A DNA stretch of 64,000 nucleotides from Paenibacillus sp. XY044 (lineage in GTDB: Bacteria; Bacillota; Bacilli; Paenibacillales; Paenibacillaceae). This document shows, one piece after another, positions 1 to 10,272 of this stretch (positions within the stretch are counted from its first letter, which is position 1; each line of letters begins with the position of its first letter). Location: assembly GCF_002257645.1 (NCBI RefSeq), contig NZ_NQMO01000002.1, positions 124,001 to 188,000 of the forward strand. The letters run 5' to 3'. The translations under genes were made by a program, and so were the position numbers. The notes under the pieces were generated by a model. That model searched no databases and was not told where the DNA came from. It was given only the letters and a program-made list of their open reading frames with translations.

Positions 1-404
1 TCTTTGAACCAGTCCGAACGGGAGGCATAACGGTCCAGCAGCTCCTGGTATTTCTTCGGATTGTCCATGACTACCGGATCTGCGATCTGCTGCTCCATCA
101 CCCGGAGCTCTTTTTCCGTTTCGATTAAAGGGGCGAACACATCCAGCATTTCTTCCCAAATGGTGCGGTCGGACTGAAGCCCGCTGTTCTGGGCGAGATA
201 GCCGATCGTTGTTTCCTTCGATTTATAAATTTGCCCGCCGTCATAGGACATTTCCCCTGCCAAAATTTGCAGAAGGGTCGACTTGCCCGCGCCGTTGACG
301 CCGACGAGGCCGATGCGTTCCCTCTCCAGAACCTGCAGGTTGATGCCTTCCAGCACGGGAGTAATGCCGTATAATTTTTTGATTCCACTCGCTTGAAGAA
401 GCAT
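1..404 (-). CDS. ABC-F family ATPase, N-terminal part (runs off the window)
   Basis: The first 134 residues of an ABC-F protein are visible, read leftward and cut by the window edge. The first nucleotide-binding domain begins almost at once: Walker A is GVNGAGKST near residue 38, followed by a Q-loop-like GYLAQNSG near residue 68. ABC-F proteins lack membrane segments and act on ribosomes as translation factors or antibiotic-resistance factors; which subgroup this is cannot be told from the fragment. Start chosen at the ATG at 404 because GGAGGTTG lies 12 to 19 bases upstream. It is transcribed away from the cyclo-ligase gene, so the 190-bp gap should hold promoters for both. Confidence 0.9.
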   Translation of the reverse strand, partial: MLLQASGIKKLYGITPVLEGINLQVLERERIGLVGVNGAGKSTLLQILAGEMSYDGGQIYKSKETTIGYLAQNSGLQSDRTIWEEMLDVFAPLIETEKELRVMEQQIADPVVMDNPKKYQELLDRYASRSDWFK

Positions 405-596
405 GTGCTGTTGCAACCTCCATCTATCTTCTTAATAAGACCAGTTTACATGAAATACTAAGAATGCGCGACTTGCAGTGCAGGACTTCGGGACAATCTT
501 GGCGAAAGAGAAGCAACAGTGGTAAGATAAGAGCAAATCAACGGATGCAGGGCTGAAAATCGAAAGCGTCGTTTGATGCCACAGGGGGCGGCTTGG

Positions 597-1223
597 ATGA
601 ATGAAGAGAAGGCGCGTCTTCGCTTCGCCATGCGGCAGATGCGGGATGGTCTGCCTGAAGAGGAGCGAAGACGGGCGTCCGATCAGGCCTGCCGACATGC
701 ATCGGCGTGGATGGAATCGGCAGGCTGCCGGAGCGTAATGGTGTACGTTCCGTTCCGAAGCGAGATGGACACGCGGCCGCTGATCGAGCGGGCATGGCTT
801 CGGGGCGTGGATGTTTACGTCCCGCGCTGCATTCCTGGGGATCGTTCCATGACGATTCACCAGCTGCGGCGATGGGACGAGCTTCAGGCCGGCGCATACG
901 GCATCCTGGAGCCGGACCCGGAGCAGGTGCAGGCCGAGAAGGACGGGATGCTGCCGGATGTGGTGCTGGTGCCTGGCCTCGCTTTTGATATGGAGGGCGG
1001 AAGACTCGGGTACGGCGCGGGTTACTACGACCGGCTGCACGACCGGTGGTCTGCTGCGGCTGTTGACGGCACCATGCCGGTCTGGGCCGGGATCGGTTTT
1101 GCGCCGCAGGTGGTGAACCGGGTCCCCATGGACGATAACGACGCTCGTCTTCAAGTCCTCATAACCGACCAAGGGATATACACGATAAACAAGGGGGCTG
1201 ACGATGGATCTGACGCATTTTAA
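597..1223 (+). CDS. 5-formyltetrahydrofolate cyclo-ligase
   Basis: Predicted to convert 5-formyl-THF to 5,10-methenyl-THF with ATP, salvaging folate in the cytoplasm. The 208-residue length fits the family. The C-terminal GYGAGYYDR motif is the family signature, and VPGLAFD lies before it. The frame is open upstream to a TTG at 573, but the ATG at 597 is preferred because AGGGGGCGG precedes it at good spacing. The last 20 bases overlap the start of moaC, so the two are probably cotranscribed and translationally coupled. The motif makes the assignment firm; no regulation was seen. Confidence 0.92.
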   Translation: MNEEKARLRFAMRQMRDGLPEEERRRASDQACRHASAWMESAGCRSVMVYVPFRSEMDTRPLIERAWLRGVDVYVPRCIPGDRSMTIHQLRRWDELQAGAYGILEPDPEQVQAEKDGMLPDVVLVPGLAFDMEGGRLGYGAGYYDRLHDRWSAAAVDGTMPVWAGIGFAPQVVNRVPMDDNDARLQVLITDQGIYTINKGADDGSDAF

Positions 1224-1677
1224 CGAACAAGGGCGGGCCAAAATGGTGGATGTCTCGGAGAAGGACGTCACCACGCGTACGGCGATGGCCCGCACGACGG
1301 TCACGATGGCGCCCGAAACGCTGGCGCGGATCAAGGAAGGGCGGATCGGCAAAGGAGACGTGCTCGCCGTCGCTTCGGTCGCCGGCGTCATGGCGGCGAA
1401 GAAAACGTCGGATATCATTCCGATGTGCCACCCGCTGCCGCTGACAGGCATCGATATTCATTTCAGCGATAACGGAAATGATGAACTTTATATAGAAGGA
1501 ACTGTGAAGACTACGGGTAAGACCGGCGTCGAGATGGAGGCGCTGACCGCTGTATCGGCTGCCGCCCTGACCGTTTATGACATGTGCAAGGCGCTGCAGA
1601 AAGATATGGTTATCGGTCCGACCCGGCTGGAATCCAAGACCGGCGGCAAGAGCGGCGATTACAGCCGCGAAGCTTAA
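1204..1677 (+). CDS. moaC: Cyclic pyranopterin monophosphate synthase MoaC
   Basis: MoaC carries out the second half of cyclic pyranopterin monophosphate formation from the MoaA product in molybdenum cofactor synthesis. The 157-residue protein has the usual full length and the family landmarks: [14 protein letters not shown] at the N-terminus, [15 protein letters not shown] around residue 66, and [23 protein letters not shown] near 117. The start lies inside the end of the cyclo-ligase gene with GGGGGCTGACG just upstream. A second molybdopterin gene follows 83 bases later, so this is a small moa cluster; moaA and moeA are not in the window. Confidence 0.96.
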   Translation: MDLTHFNEQGRAKMVDVSEKDVTTRTAMARTTVTMAPETLARIKEGRIGKGDVLAVASVAGVMAAKKTSDIIPMCHPLPLTGIDIHFSDNGNDELYIEGTVKTTGKTGVEMEALTAVSAAALTVYDMCKALQKDMVIGPTRLESKTGGKSGDYSREA

Positions 1678-1760
1678 GCAGGGCGGGAGCAACACCTGCG
1701 CGAATCGGACGGTTTTTAATAAAGACAAGAACATAGGATTAAAGGAGGAGGGGTGATCTT

Positions 1761-2246
1761 ATGGTGTGGAGAACAGCGATCCTGACGGCAAGCGATAAGG
1801 GAGCCCGAGGTGAACGTGAAGATACGAGCGCACAGGTCATCCGGGAGCTGGTGGAGGAGGAACTGGGCGGGGAGATCGTGGAATACCGCATCGTTCCCGA
1901 CGAGCAGGATGATATTATTGCATCGCTCATTGAATTGACGGATTATTTTCAGGCGGATCTGGTGCTCACGACCGGAGGCACGGAGCTTGCGATCCGGGAC
2001 GTGACCCCCGAGGCCACCCGCCGTGTCATCGAACGGGAGGTGCCCGGCATTGCGGAAGCCATGCGGGCGACCGTCATGCAGAAGAACCGTGCGGCCATGC
2101 TGTTCCGCGGCATTGTCGGCATCCGCGGCCGGACGCTGATCGTCAACTTGCCGGGCACGCCCAAGGGCGTGCACGAGCACTTGGCGGCCATTATGGACCA
2201 GCTGCCGGAAGCGCTGCTGATGGTGACCGGGCAATTCCGCCAATAA
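1761..2246 (+). CDS. moaB: MoaB/Mog-family molybdopterin-binding protein
   Basis: A 161-residue single-domain MoCF-fold protein. Members adenylylate molybdopterin before metal insertion (Mog) or are MoaB homologues; the two are hard to separate by sequence. Visible motifs are ILTASDKGARG at the N-terminus, TTGGTELAIRDVTPEAT near residue 73 and NLPGTPKGVHEHL near 137. The usual TTGGTG loop reads TTGGTE here, a charged residue in the substrate loop. AAAGGAGGAGGGG precedes the ATG. It follows moaC in the same direction and fits the molybdenum cofactor pathway. Confidence 0.92.
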   Translation: MVWRTAILTASDKGARGEREDTSAQVIRELVEEELGGEIVEYRIVPDEQDDIIASLIELTDYFQADLVLTTGGTELAIRDVTPEATRRVIEREVPGIAEAMRATVMQKNRAAMLFRGIVGIRGRTLIVNLPGTPKGVHEHLAAIMDQLPEALLMVTGQFRQ

Positions 2247-2462
2247 TCCAGCATTTACCTGACTTTTTTCAAAATTGTCACACTTAATTGATATTGTAGT
2301 CATCCGTGTTATGGTATGATGGCGATGTGGCAATTTTATGTCATTGCTGTGAACAAGCCCAATCGATATGCAAACTTCCATCAATGATCTGCTTTACTCG
2401 GACACGGTGTGTTACATATCCGGATTTTGGTTAAGAGTAAAGTACAGAGAGGAGAATACAAT

Positions 2463-2723
2463 ATGCTGAGTGGAATCGGAGTGCCAGGGATTATTTTGCT
2501 GGTCATTTTGGCATTGCTGCTGTTTGGACCCAACAAGCTTCCTGAACTTGGGCGGGCCGTCGGCCGCACATTCCGCGAGTTCAAGGACGGTGCCCGCGAT
2601 ATCATCGGCGAGGACGATCAGGCGCCGCGCAAGAGCGAGCCTAAGCCGCTGGCCGCAAGCGAAACGCAGCAGCCTGCACCTGTGCAGAGCAGCGCTGCCC
2701 AAGATAAGCGTCTGCCGGAGTAA
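2463..2723 (+). CDS. tatA: Twin-arginine translocase subunit TatA
   Basis: An 86-residue TatA/TatE protein. One N-terminal membrane helix (GIGVPGIILLVILALLLF) is followed by the FGPNKLPELG hinge, an amphipathic helix (AVGRTFREFKDG) and a polar Pro/Gln/Ala-rich tail. TatA oligomers form the conduit that exports folded twin-arginine proteins, recruited by TatC, whose gene lies 97 bases downstream. The ATG at 2463 is used because AGAGAGGAG precedes it; the reading frame is open further upstream. A terminator-like hairpin separates it from tatC. Confidence 0.95.
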   Translation: MLSGIGVPGIILLVILALLLFGPNKLPELGRAVGRTFREFKDGARDIIGEDDQAPRKSEPKPLAASETQQPAPVQSSAAQDKRLPE

Positions 2724-2752
2724 TTTTGAGAGAAATCCAGGCAGTCCAGATT

Positions 2753-2784
2753 CATCCCTTCCTTGCGGGGAGGGATTTTGTTTT
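2753..2784 (+). terminator. Intrinsic terminator or attenuator between tatA and tatC
   Basis: CATCCCTTCC and GGGGAGGGAT pair around a TTGC loop, followed by TTTGTTTTG. Lying between two genes of one complex, it may only lower tatC transcription relative to tatA. Confidence 0.65.
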
Positions 2785-2820
2785 GTCCTGAAGGCTTAAA
2801 GCGAGAAGGAAGGTGACCTC

Positions 2821-3594
2821 ATGGTGGAAAAACAGGAAGAAATGTCGATCGTCGAGCATTTAGGCGAGCTGCGCAAACGGATCATTTACGTCCTGGTCGT
2901 GCTCGTGCTCGGGCTCGTGGTCGGCCTGGTTTGCGCCAATCCCATATATCAGTACCTGATCAGCGTCGACTCGGCCAAGGATTTCGAACTGCACGCATTT
3001 TCCTTCTGGGACGGGATCGGCATGTACATGAAAATCGCCATGATCGTATCGCTCGTGGCGACGATTCCGTTTACGGCGTACCAGCTGTGGGCTTTCGTCA
3101 GCCCGGGTCTCCGCGATGTGGAACGCAAAGCCGCGCTGCGCTATGTGCCTTACGTATTTCTGCTGTTTCTGGCCGGACTTGCCTTCGGTTATTACGTTGT
3201 ATTCCCGATGGCGCTGGGCTTTACGACCCAGGTGACCGAGTCGATGGGACTGAAGGAGACGTACGGCATATCCCAATACTTCAGCTTTTTGTTTACTTTG
3301 GTCGTGCCGGTGGCGCTGCTGTTCGAGCTGCCGATCATCGTCATGTTTCTGACCAAGCTGCGGATCTTGAATCCGCTGCGGCTGCGGAAAATGCGGAAGG
3401 TCGCCTATTTTGCCCTCGTATTTATCGCGATCGTCATTACGCCGCCGGATTTCATTTCGGATTTTCTCGTGACGATTCCGCTGCTCGTGCTGTATGAGTT
3501 CAGTGTGTTTTTATCCTCCGTTGTGTATCGCAAGCAGCTGGCCGCGGATGCGGCGGTGGAGGCCAGTTACCGGTTTCCGGCCGAACCGCAATAA
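2821..3594 (+). CDS. tatC: Twin-arginine translocase subunit TatC
   Basis: A 257-residue polytopic protein of usual TatC length. The N-terminus (MSIVEHLGELRKRI) is the classic TatC opening that contributes to signal-peptide recognition; six hydrophobic stretches follow, with FVSPGL after helix 2 and FELPIIVMFLTKL in the second half, and a short polar tail. TatC binds the RR signal peptide and assembles TatA for export of folded proteins. AGAAGGAAGGTGACC lies directly upstream of the ATG. It pairs with tatA as a minimal TatA-TatC system of the Gram-positive kind. Confidence 0.97.
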   Translation: MVEKQEEMSIVEHLGELRKRIIYVLVVLVLGLVVGLVCANPIYQYLISVDSAKDFELHAFSFWDGIGMYMKIAMIVSLVATIPFTAYQLWAFVSPGLRDVERKAALRYVPYVFLLFLAGLAFGYYVVFPMALGFTTQVTESMGLKETYGISQYFSFLFTLVVPVALLFELPIIVMFLTKLRILNPLRLRKMRKVAYFALVFIAIVITPPDFISDFLVTIPLLVLYEFSVFLSSVVYRKQLAADAAVEASYRFPAEPQ

Positions 3595-3603
3595 GAGGAC
3601 GCA

Positions 3604-3641
3604 AGCATTCTTTTTCTTGATGGAAAAGGGATGCTTTTTTT
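3604..3641 (+). terminator. Terminator after tatC
   Basis: AGCATTCTTTTTC pairs imperfectly with GAAAAGGGATGCT, followed by a run of seven T. Confidence 0.7.
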
Positions 3642-3732
3642 CTTTTCTTCGAAAACGGGCAATTCTTTTTTCAGAAATTACGGAAAGCGGCATATTTCGG
3701 ATTCCGGTGGATACAATGATGGAGGGTGTCTT

Positions 3733-3801
3733 ATGCGCCGCGGAGGCCTGTGCAAGGCTTGTCCGATGAAGGATGGGACAGGTTCGGCGGAGGTGCTATG
3801 A
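3733..3801 (+). CDS. Possible 22-residue ORF upstream of groES
   Basis: A tiny ORF, MRRGGLCKACPMKDGTGSAEVL, with GGAGGG six bases before its ATG and a CxxC pair. Its TGA overlaps the ATG of a second frame (3798 onward, itself preceded by GGAGGTG) that runs through the groESL promoter and CIRCE. Not recognised. It could be a chance ORF in a leader; the good ribosome binding site is the only support. Confidence 0.25.
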   Translation: MRRGGLCKACPMKDGTGSAEVL

Positions 3802-3839
3802 AAAGTGTGAAGTTCTTAGAAAAATGCTTCAAAGAGGAC

Positions 3840-3868
3840 TTGAAATCTGTTCCCAAGTTGAGTATCAT
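3840..3868 (+). promoter_or_regulatory. Sigma-A promoter of groES-groEL
   Basis: TTGAAA at 3840-3845 and TATCAT at 3863-3868 are separated by exactly 17 bases. Predicted transcription start near 3875, just before the CIRCE element. Confidence 0.8.
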
Positions 3869-3879
3869 AAAAGTGGTTG

Positions 3880-3906
3880 TTAGCACTGAACGTTGTCGAG
3901 TGCTAA
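3880..3906 (+). promoter_or_regulatory. CIRCE operator (HrcA binding site)
   Basis: The left arm TTAGCACTG and right arm GAGTGCTAA are separated by nine bases, the canonical 9-9-9 CIRCE layout with a single mismatch in the last base of the left arm. It lies just after the predicted transcription start and before groES, the standard position for HrcA repression of groESL. Confidence 0.93.
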
Positions 3907-3967
3907 TGAAAACTGTCAACCAGACTTTAACCGCATCACAACATACTAAATAAGGAGGCTATTTTTC

Positions 3968-4249
3968 ATGATCAAACCTTTGGGTGACCGCGTTTTGGTA
4001 GAACCAATCCAACAAGAGGAAACGACTTCATTCGGGATTGTCCTTCCGGACTCCGCTAAGGAAAAGCCGCAAGAAGGCAAAATTATCGCTGTCGGCAGCG
4101 GAGCCGTTAAAGACGGGGCTCGCGTTCCTTTGGAAGTGAAAGAAGGCGACCGCGTGTTGTTCTCCAAATATGCCGGAACAGAAATCAAATATGAAGGTAA
4201 AGAATATTTGATTATGAAAGAAAGCGACATACATGCAATCGTAGGCTAA
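3968..4249 (+). CDS. groES: Co-chaperonin GroES
   Basis: A 93-residue protein with the complete Hsp10 fold: [12 protein letters not shown] at the N-terminus, a mobile loop around residues 17-34 ([19 protein letters not shown] region) and [33 protein letters not shown] at the end. It caps the GroEL ring and drives the folding cycle. AAGGAGG lies eleven bases upstream of the ATG. It is the first gene of a two-gene operon under a sigma-A promoter and a CIRCE operator, so it is expected to be heat-inducible through HrcA. Confidence 0.98.
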   Translation: MIKPLGDRVLVEPIQQEETTSFGIVLPDSAKEKPQEGKIIAVGSGAVKDGARVPLEVKEGDRVLFSKYAGTEIKYEGKEYLIMKESDIHAIVG

Positions 4250-4296
4250 GCGATTTTTTGATCCGGCGAGGATTGAATTTTCGGCGAAGAGCCTGA

Positions 4297-5970
<1,674 letters not shown>

Positions 5971-6005
5971 TAAAGGGCCCAATTACCCTGATATAGCAAT
6001 AAAGA

Positions 6006-6033
6006 GAAAGGCTCCCGCGAGGGAGCCTTTTCG
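6006..6033 (+). terminator. Terminator after groEL
   Basis: AAAGGCTCCC and GGGAGCCTTTT form a strong GC stem with a GCGA loop and a T tract. Confidence 0.92.
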
Positions 6034-6101
6034 TATATACTCGGTAGGAAACTTAACTCGTGCTTGATCGTCTCGTTTAGGATGCACTTGGAAATTTAAC
6101 A

Positions 6102-6245
6102 CTACTTGTGTTCCGTTGGAAAGTTACTGTCATTCTCTGCAAAAAAAGTAGTCTCATTTCCTGATTGGGGTTTTATCACCGTCCCATTTTTTATGACTTC
6201 AAGTTTCTTGGTTCTCCAAAAAATTCCCCCCGAAACTTTTATCAT
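6102..6245 (-). CDS. Possible 47-residue ORF downstream of the MarR gene
   Basis: An open frame on the minus strand beginning MIKVSGGIFWRTKKLEVIKNG and ending NDSNFPTEHK, 30 bases after the stop of the MarR gene and in the same direction. The composition looks protein-like and is more AT-rich than its neighbours, but there is no clear ribosome binding site and no family was recognised. It may be a remnant or a chance ORF. Confidence 0.25.
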   Translation of the reverse strand: MIKVSGGIFWRTKKLEVIKNGTVIKPQSGNETTFFAENDSNFPTEHK

Positions 6246-6275
6246 CGCATCTAGCTCTTGTCCGTCATCAAATTT

Positions 6276-6911
6276 TTAATGCTGATGATCCTGCCCGGAG
6301 CGCGGACCGCCGAAGCGTTCGTCCCGCGGTACTCTGTCTGGCCCCCATCCAAGATTGGGAAAGCCCATCTTTCTTTGAAACCGGAATCCGTGAGGCCCAT
6401 TGCCGTTCGGGCCGAAAGGAGGCCGATGACGTCCATGTCCGCCCCAGAAATCCCCAGAACCTGCATCGCCTCCCAACTGCTGCTCCATCTGATCGATCAA
6501 TCGATTCATATATTCGCTTAATTTGGCCTGCTCTTCTTCATTCAGGCAATCGAAGAGCTTGTTCTCATCCTGCTGCCGCTGTTCGAGCTGATCGGCGGCT
6601 TTCGCCCCGGCTTCCGTCAGTTTTACGTTCATGACCCTGCGGTCATCTTCCGACGGGGCTCTCGTGATTAAGCCATTCCGCTCGAGTTTGGTGAGGAGCT
6701 CGCCTAGAGACTGATTACGCATATTGAGCACATACGTCAACTCCTTTTGCGTAATTTCAGGTTTTATCTTCAGAAGCGCGAGCACCCGTCCTTGTCCCCG
6801 GTGGGGATCTCCGAAATGATCCTGATCTCCGCGAACATGAAACTGATATCTGCGCAGCAGCTTCATAAACTGAAATATTTGTTCCATTAAGCTTGTATTG
6901 TTTTCGTTCAT
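6276..6911 (-). CDS. MarR-family regulator with Gly/His/Pro-rich tail
   Basis: A 211-residue winged-helix regulator. The MarR core covers about residues 1-140: HRGQGRVLALLKIKPEITQKELTYVLNMRNQSLGELLTKLERNGLITR is the recognition part and DDRRVMNVKLTEAG the wing. Residues 150-211 form an unusual low-complexity tail rich in Gly, Pro, His, Phe and Arg, longer than in typical 140-150-residue MarR proteins. Start at 6911 chosen for AAGGAGG upstream. It is divergent from an ABC exporter across a 15-bp inverted repeat that overlaps the exporter promoter, so it probably represses the exporter and itself. Confidence 0.9.
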   Translation of the reverse strand: MNENNTSLMEQIFQFMKLLRRYQFHVRGDQDHFGDPHRGQGRVLALLKIKPEITQKELTYVLNMRNQSLGELLTKLERNGLITRAPSEDDRRVMNVKLTEAGAKAADQLEQRQQDENKLFDCLNEEEQAKLSEYMNRLIDQMEQQLGGDAGSGDFWGGHGRHRPPFGPNGNGPHGFRFQRKMGFPNLGWGPDRVPRDERFGGPRSGQDHQH

Positions 6912-6940
6912 GGTTCGTTCCTCCTTAATATTCAGGTGCC

Positions 6941-6986
6941 TGATAATAAGGTACCTTGACATCATCATACAGGTACCTTATTATCA
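6941..6986. promoter_or_regulatory. Inverted-repeat operator between the MarR and ABC exporter genes
   Basis: TGATAATAAGGTACC at 6941-6955 is repeated as an exact reverse complement at 6972-6986, with 16 bases between. A sigma-A promoter for the rightward exporter gene is embedded in it: TTGACA at 6956-6961 and TATTAT at 6979-6984, 17-bp spacer. A bound MarR dimer, or two, would block this promoter. Confidence 0.8.
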
Positions 6987-7032
6987 AGTCAATATCTGAT
7001 CCATGTATTCATAACCATAGGGAGGGTGACCC

Positions 7033-8868
7033 ATGTCCAAAATGTATGGGGGAGGCATGCCGGGGGCGGGCTTTGGCCGGATGAAATTCGATGACACCCA
7101 GCAGAAACCCAATATGTCGAAGGCTATGCTGATTCGCATTTTCACGTATTTCAAGCCATATTGGAAGCAGACGATGCTGGTGTTGTTGATCCTGCTGGTT
7201 TCGTCTTTATTGGGGCTGCTGCCTCCGATTCTGATCCAGCGGATCGTCGATCATGCGCTTCCGGACAAAAATATGAGACTTCTGGCGGAGCTGGTGCTGG
7301 TTTCGCTGGGAACCACAGTCGTGTCAGGACTGCTCGGTGTATGGCAGAGCTATTTAAACTCTGTTATCTCTCAAAGCATCGTTTTCGACATGAAGAATCA
7401 GATGTACAGCCATTTGCAGCGGATGCCTCTGCAGTTTTTCTCCGCCGTCAAGCAGGGTGAGGTCATTACGCGGATGACGAGCGATATTTCCGGCATCCAA
7501 GGCGTCTTCAACAGCACGGTGATCAATTTTGCCAGTAATCTGTTCGTGCTTTCCACCACGGTTGCCACGCTTGTGATCATGAATTGGAAGCTAGCGGTCA
7601 TGGGCATCTTGATCGTGCCATTGTTTATTATACCGACAAGAAAAATGGGCAACGTGCGATGGAAGCTGGCCAAACGGACGCAGGAAAAAATGTCTGAACA
7701 GAACCATATCATTCAGGAGACGCTGAGCATCAGCGGTTATTTGTTGATGAAGCTGTTCACGCGGGAAGAGAAGGAGTATGACAGCTTCAGAACCATTAAC
7801 AGGGAGTCGACGCGGCTCCAGATCCGCGAATCCATGGCCGGCCGCTGGTTCATGATGATCTTGTCTACGTTTACGAGCCTGGGACCGATGCTTATTTATC
7901 TGTACGGAGGTTACCTGTTCATCCATGGAGAAATTACGGTCGGAGCGATTATCAGCTTTGTGGCGCTGCTCGGACGGATTTACGGCCCCTTTGGCCAGAT
8001 GACGAATCTATACGTGGATATTAAAAGATCGGTTGCGCTCTTTGAACGTATTTTTGATTATTTTGATATGGAGCCCGGAATCGTGAATCTGCCCCCTGCC
8101 AAGGCCGTGAACTTAATGAAACAAGACATCGTTTTCAAAGACGTGTGTTTTGCGTACCAGAAGGATAAACAGGCCTTGCAGGACATTTCGTTCACCGCAG
8201 CCTCCGGCACAATGACTGCCCTCGTCGGCCCGAGCGGAGCCGGAAAAACGACCATCACCAACCTGATTCCGCGTCTTTACGAGAGGGATGCCGGAAGCAT
8301 CCGCATCGGAGGGACGGATAATCGCGATATGACGCTGGAATCCTTGCGCTCGCAAATTGGCCTCGTCACACAGGATAGTTACCTCTTTAACGGAACGATA
8401 CGAGAGAACTTGCTGTACGCAGACAGCGGTGCAAGCGAGGAAGAGATGATGAAGGCCTGCAAAGCGGCGTATATTCATGATTTAATCACCGGGCTACCCG
8501 AAGGGTACGACACGGTCGTCGGAAACCGGGGAATCAAGCTGTCCGGAGGCGAGAAACAGAGAATTTCCATTGCGAGAGTTCTTTTGAAAAACCCGTCCAT
8601 TATTATTATGGATGAGGCTACCTCATCGCTGGACACGGCATCGGAATATTACATTCAAAAAGCGATGCATCTCCTTCTGAGGGACAAAACGAGCATCGTG
8701 ATCGCCCACCGCCTCTCCACGATCATGGCCGCCGATAAGATTCTCGTCGTTAAGGATGGAGCTATTATTGAGGAAGGAAATCATGGAGAACTTCTGCTTA
8801 AAAACGGGGTTTATACCGATCTACACAGCAAGCAGTTTGAACGAAAAGCATTCAGCACCGAATTGTAG
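7033..8868 (+). CDS. ABC exporter, fused membrane and ATPase domains (multidrug type)
   Basis: A 611-residue half-transporter. Six membrane helices occupy about residues 35-330, and the nucleotide-binding domain follows from about 365: Walker A GPSGAGKTT near 395, Q-loop VTQDSYLF, signature LSGGEKQR near 503, Walker B IIIMDEATSSLD and switch histidine IAHRLST. It would work as a dimer exporting drugs or lipids. GGGAGGGTGACCC precedes the ATG. Divergent from the MarR gene, which suggests drug-induced derepression. The substrate cannot be told from sequence. Confidence 0.93.
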   Translation: MSKMYGGGMPGAGFGRMKFDDTQQKPNMSKAMLIRIFTYFKPYWKQTMLVLLILLVSSLLGLLPPILIQRIVDHALPDKNMRLLAELVLVSLGTTVVSGLLGVWQSYLNSVISQSIVFDMKNQMYSHLQRMPLQFFSAVKQGEVITRMTSDISGIQGVFNSTVINFASNLFVLSTTVATLVIMNWKLAVMGILIVPLFIIPTRKMGNVRWKLAKRTQEKMSEQNHIIQETLSISGYLLMKLFTREEKEYDSFRTINRESTRLQIRESMAGRWFMMILSTFTSLGPMLIYLYGGYLFIHGEITVGAIISFVALLGRIYGPFGQMTNLYVDIKRSVALFERIFDYFDMEPGIVNLPPAKAVNLMKQDIVFKDVCFAYQKDKQALQDISFTAASGTMTALVGPSGAGKTTITNLIPRLYERDAGSIRIGGTDNRDMTLESLRSQIGLVTQDSYLFNGTIRENLLYADSGASEEEMMKACKAAYIHDLITGLPEGYDTVVGNRGIKLSGGEKQRISIARVLLKNPSIIIMDEATSSLDTASEYYIQKAMHLLLRDKTSIVIAHRLSTIMAADKILVVKDGAIIEEGNHGELLLKNGVYTDLHSKQFERKAFSTEL

Positions 8869-9351
8869 TCTACGATATGACATTTTTTCATACCCCCTGC
8901 TTGATGTTCATGACTTCCCTGGAGTAGGACGTCGGACGGATCGTGGATGGGGAAACACGAATGAAATCGCCAGTCCACGAACCGGCTGGAAGACAGTACG
9001 CGGTTTAAAGAAAGGGGCTCAAATGACTGGAAACGAGTAAGAGTAAACGTTAGGTACATTCCCTCCATGTACTTGACGTTTTTTTGCTGCCGGGACAGCG
9101 AAAAACGCATATGAAGCTGCTTATGTGTCATGGGCGGCTGGGTGCAGACTAGGCATTTCAAAGCCTCCGGCCGCAACCGCATACGTTTCCATGCTATCCG
9201 TAACGCGCATGATGATGCTGCTCAGCCGGAAATCCTGACTCTTCCGAGCGTGAATTTCGATCCGATTTGCGGCTATTTCTAGGACATCTCCCTGATTTTA
9301 CATTGCGATAACAATTCAAGATTAATATGAGAGAAAATGTAGATTTAAGGT
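8869..9351. other. Non-coding stretch between exporter and ppx-like gene
   Basis: About 480 bases without a convincing gene. It holds the hairpin terminator at 9045-9086. Open frames seen on the minus strand lack a start codon or ribosome binding site. Confidence 0.5.
9045..9086 (+). terminator. Terminator downstream of the ABC exporter
   Basis: AACGTTAGGTACAT pairs with ATGTACTTGACGTT around TCCCTCC, followed by seven T. It lies 180 bases after the exporter stop. Confidence 0.75.
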
Positions 9352-10272
9352 GTGGTGAATAGGTTGATTACTGCAATTGTCGACGTCGGATCGAACACGA
9401 TCCGTTTGACCGTATACCAATACGAAAGTCAGGATACACAGGTATTATTTCATCGCAAGACTATGGCGGGGCTCGTCCATTATATTGACAAGAAGCGCAT
9501 GAATGCCGCTGGCATACGCGTCGTCTGCCAAACCTTGAGCGACTATATGAACATGCTGCAGCAGCTGCCCGTAAAACCGGACAGCATTCATGTGTTCGCA
9601 ACGGCCGCCATCCGCAATATCTCCAATACCCGGGAAGTGGTCAATGCGATTCGCGAAAGCGCCGGAGTTGAGGTGGAGGTGATTTCGGGCGATGAAGAGG
9701 CCAGGCTCAGCTATGTGGGAGCCATGCACAGCGTGGAGCTGGAGGAGGGCGTACTCGTCGACATCGGCGGCGGAAGCTCTGAAATTGCCGTTTTTCAAAA
9801 TAAAGAGATTTGTTACAGCGACAGCCTGCCCATCGGATGCTTAAATGCCTATGAGAAATGCGTCGAGAAAATTATTCCGTCCGAAAAAGAGCGTCAAGCG
9901 ATTGCAGAACTGGTACGAAAACAGCTGCAGGCCATGTCCATCCCGGAACTTGGCCCCCTACCGATCTGCGGCGTGGGCGGCACGATTCGCGCATCCTTCA
10001 AATTGAAGGGTGTTCTTGGCGAAACAGACAACGCCAACCAATTGAGCATCGAGGAGCTGCAGGGGATGATTCGGCGTTTTAAGAATCACAAGAAAAAGCA
10101 TATCGCTCCCATTCTGATGAAAACGCCGGATCGGATTCACACTCTGATACCAGGGATGATTTTGCTTAACGAAATCGCCCGGTTTTTTCAAACCGAAGTT
10201 GTGCATATCAGCCGCTGCGGCGTTCGAGAAGGATTTTTATATGATCGCTTAGCCAAAGGGAGTGAAGAGTAA
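9352..10272 (+). CDS. Ppx/GppA-family exopolyphosphatase
   Basis: A 306-residue protein of the ASKHA phosphatase fold. The N-terminal phosphate-binding motif IVDVGSNTIRL and the second one, VDIGGGSSEIAVF near residue 138, identify the family; PICGVGGTIRA near 205 is the third conserved loop. It hydrolyses polyphosphate or pppGpp. Candidate starts are GTG at 9352, GTG at 9355 and TTG at 9364, with TAAGGTG as ribosome binding site; the first is given. Its stop codon overlaps the ppk start (TAATG), so the polyphosphate-degrading and -making enzymes are coupled. Confidence 0.9.
   Translation: MVNRLITAIVDVGSNTIRLTVYQYESQDTQVLFHRKTMAGLVHYIDKKRMNAAGIRVVCQTLSDYMNMLQQLPVKPDSIHVFATAAIRNISNTREVVNAIRESAGVEVEVISGDEEARLSYVGAMHSVELEEGVLVDIGGGSSEIAVFQNKEICYSDSLPIGCLNAYEKCVEKIIPSEKERQAIAELVRKQLQAMSIPELGPLPICGVGGTIRASFKLKGVLGETDNANQLSIEELQGMIRRFKNHKKKHIAPILMKTPDRIHTLIPGMILLNEIARFFQTEVVHISRCGVREGFLYDRLAKGSEE

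Noticed and set aside
9097..9300. Open minus-strand frame of about 55 codons (EIAANRIEIHARKSQDFRLSS).
   Set aside because: No start codon with a ribosome binding site, and a frame of this length is expected by chance.
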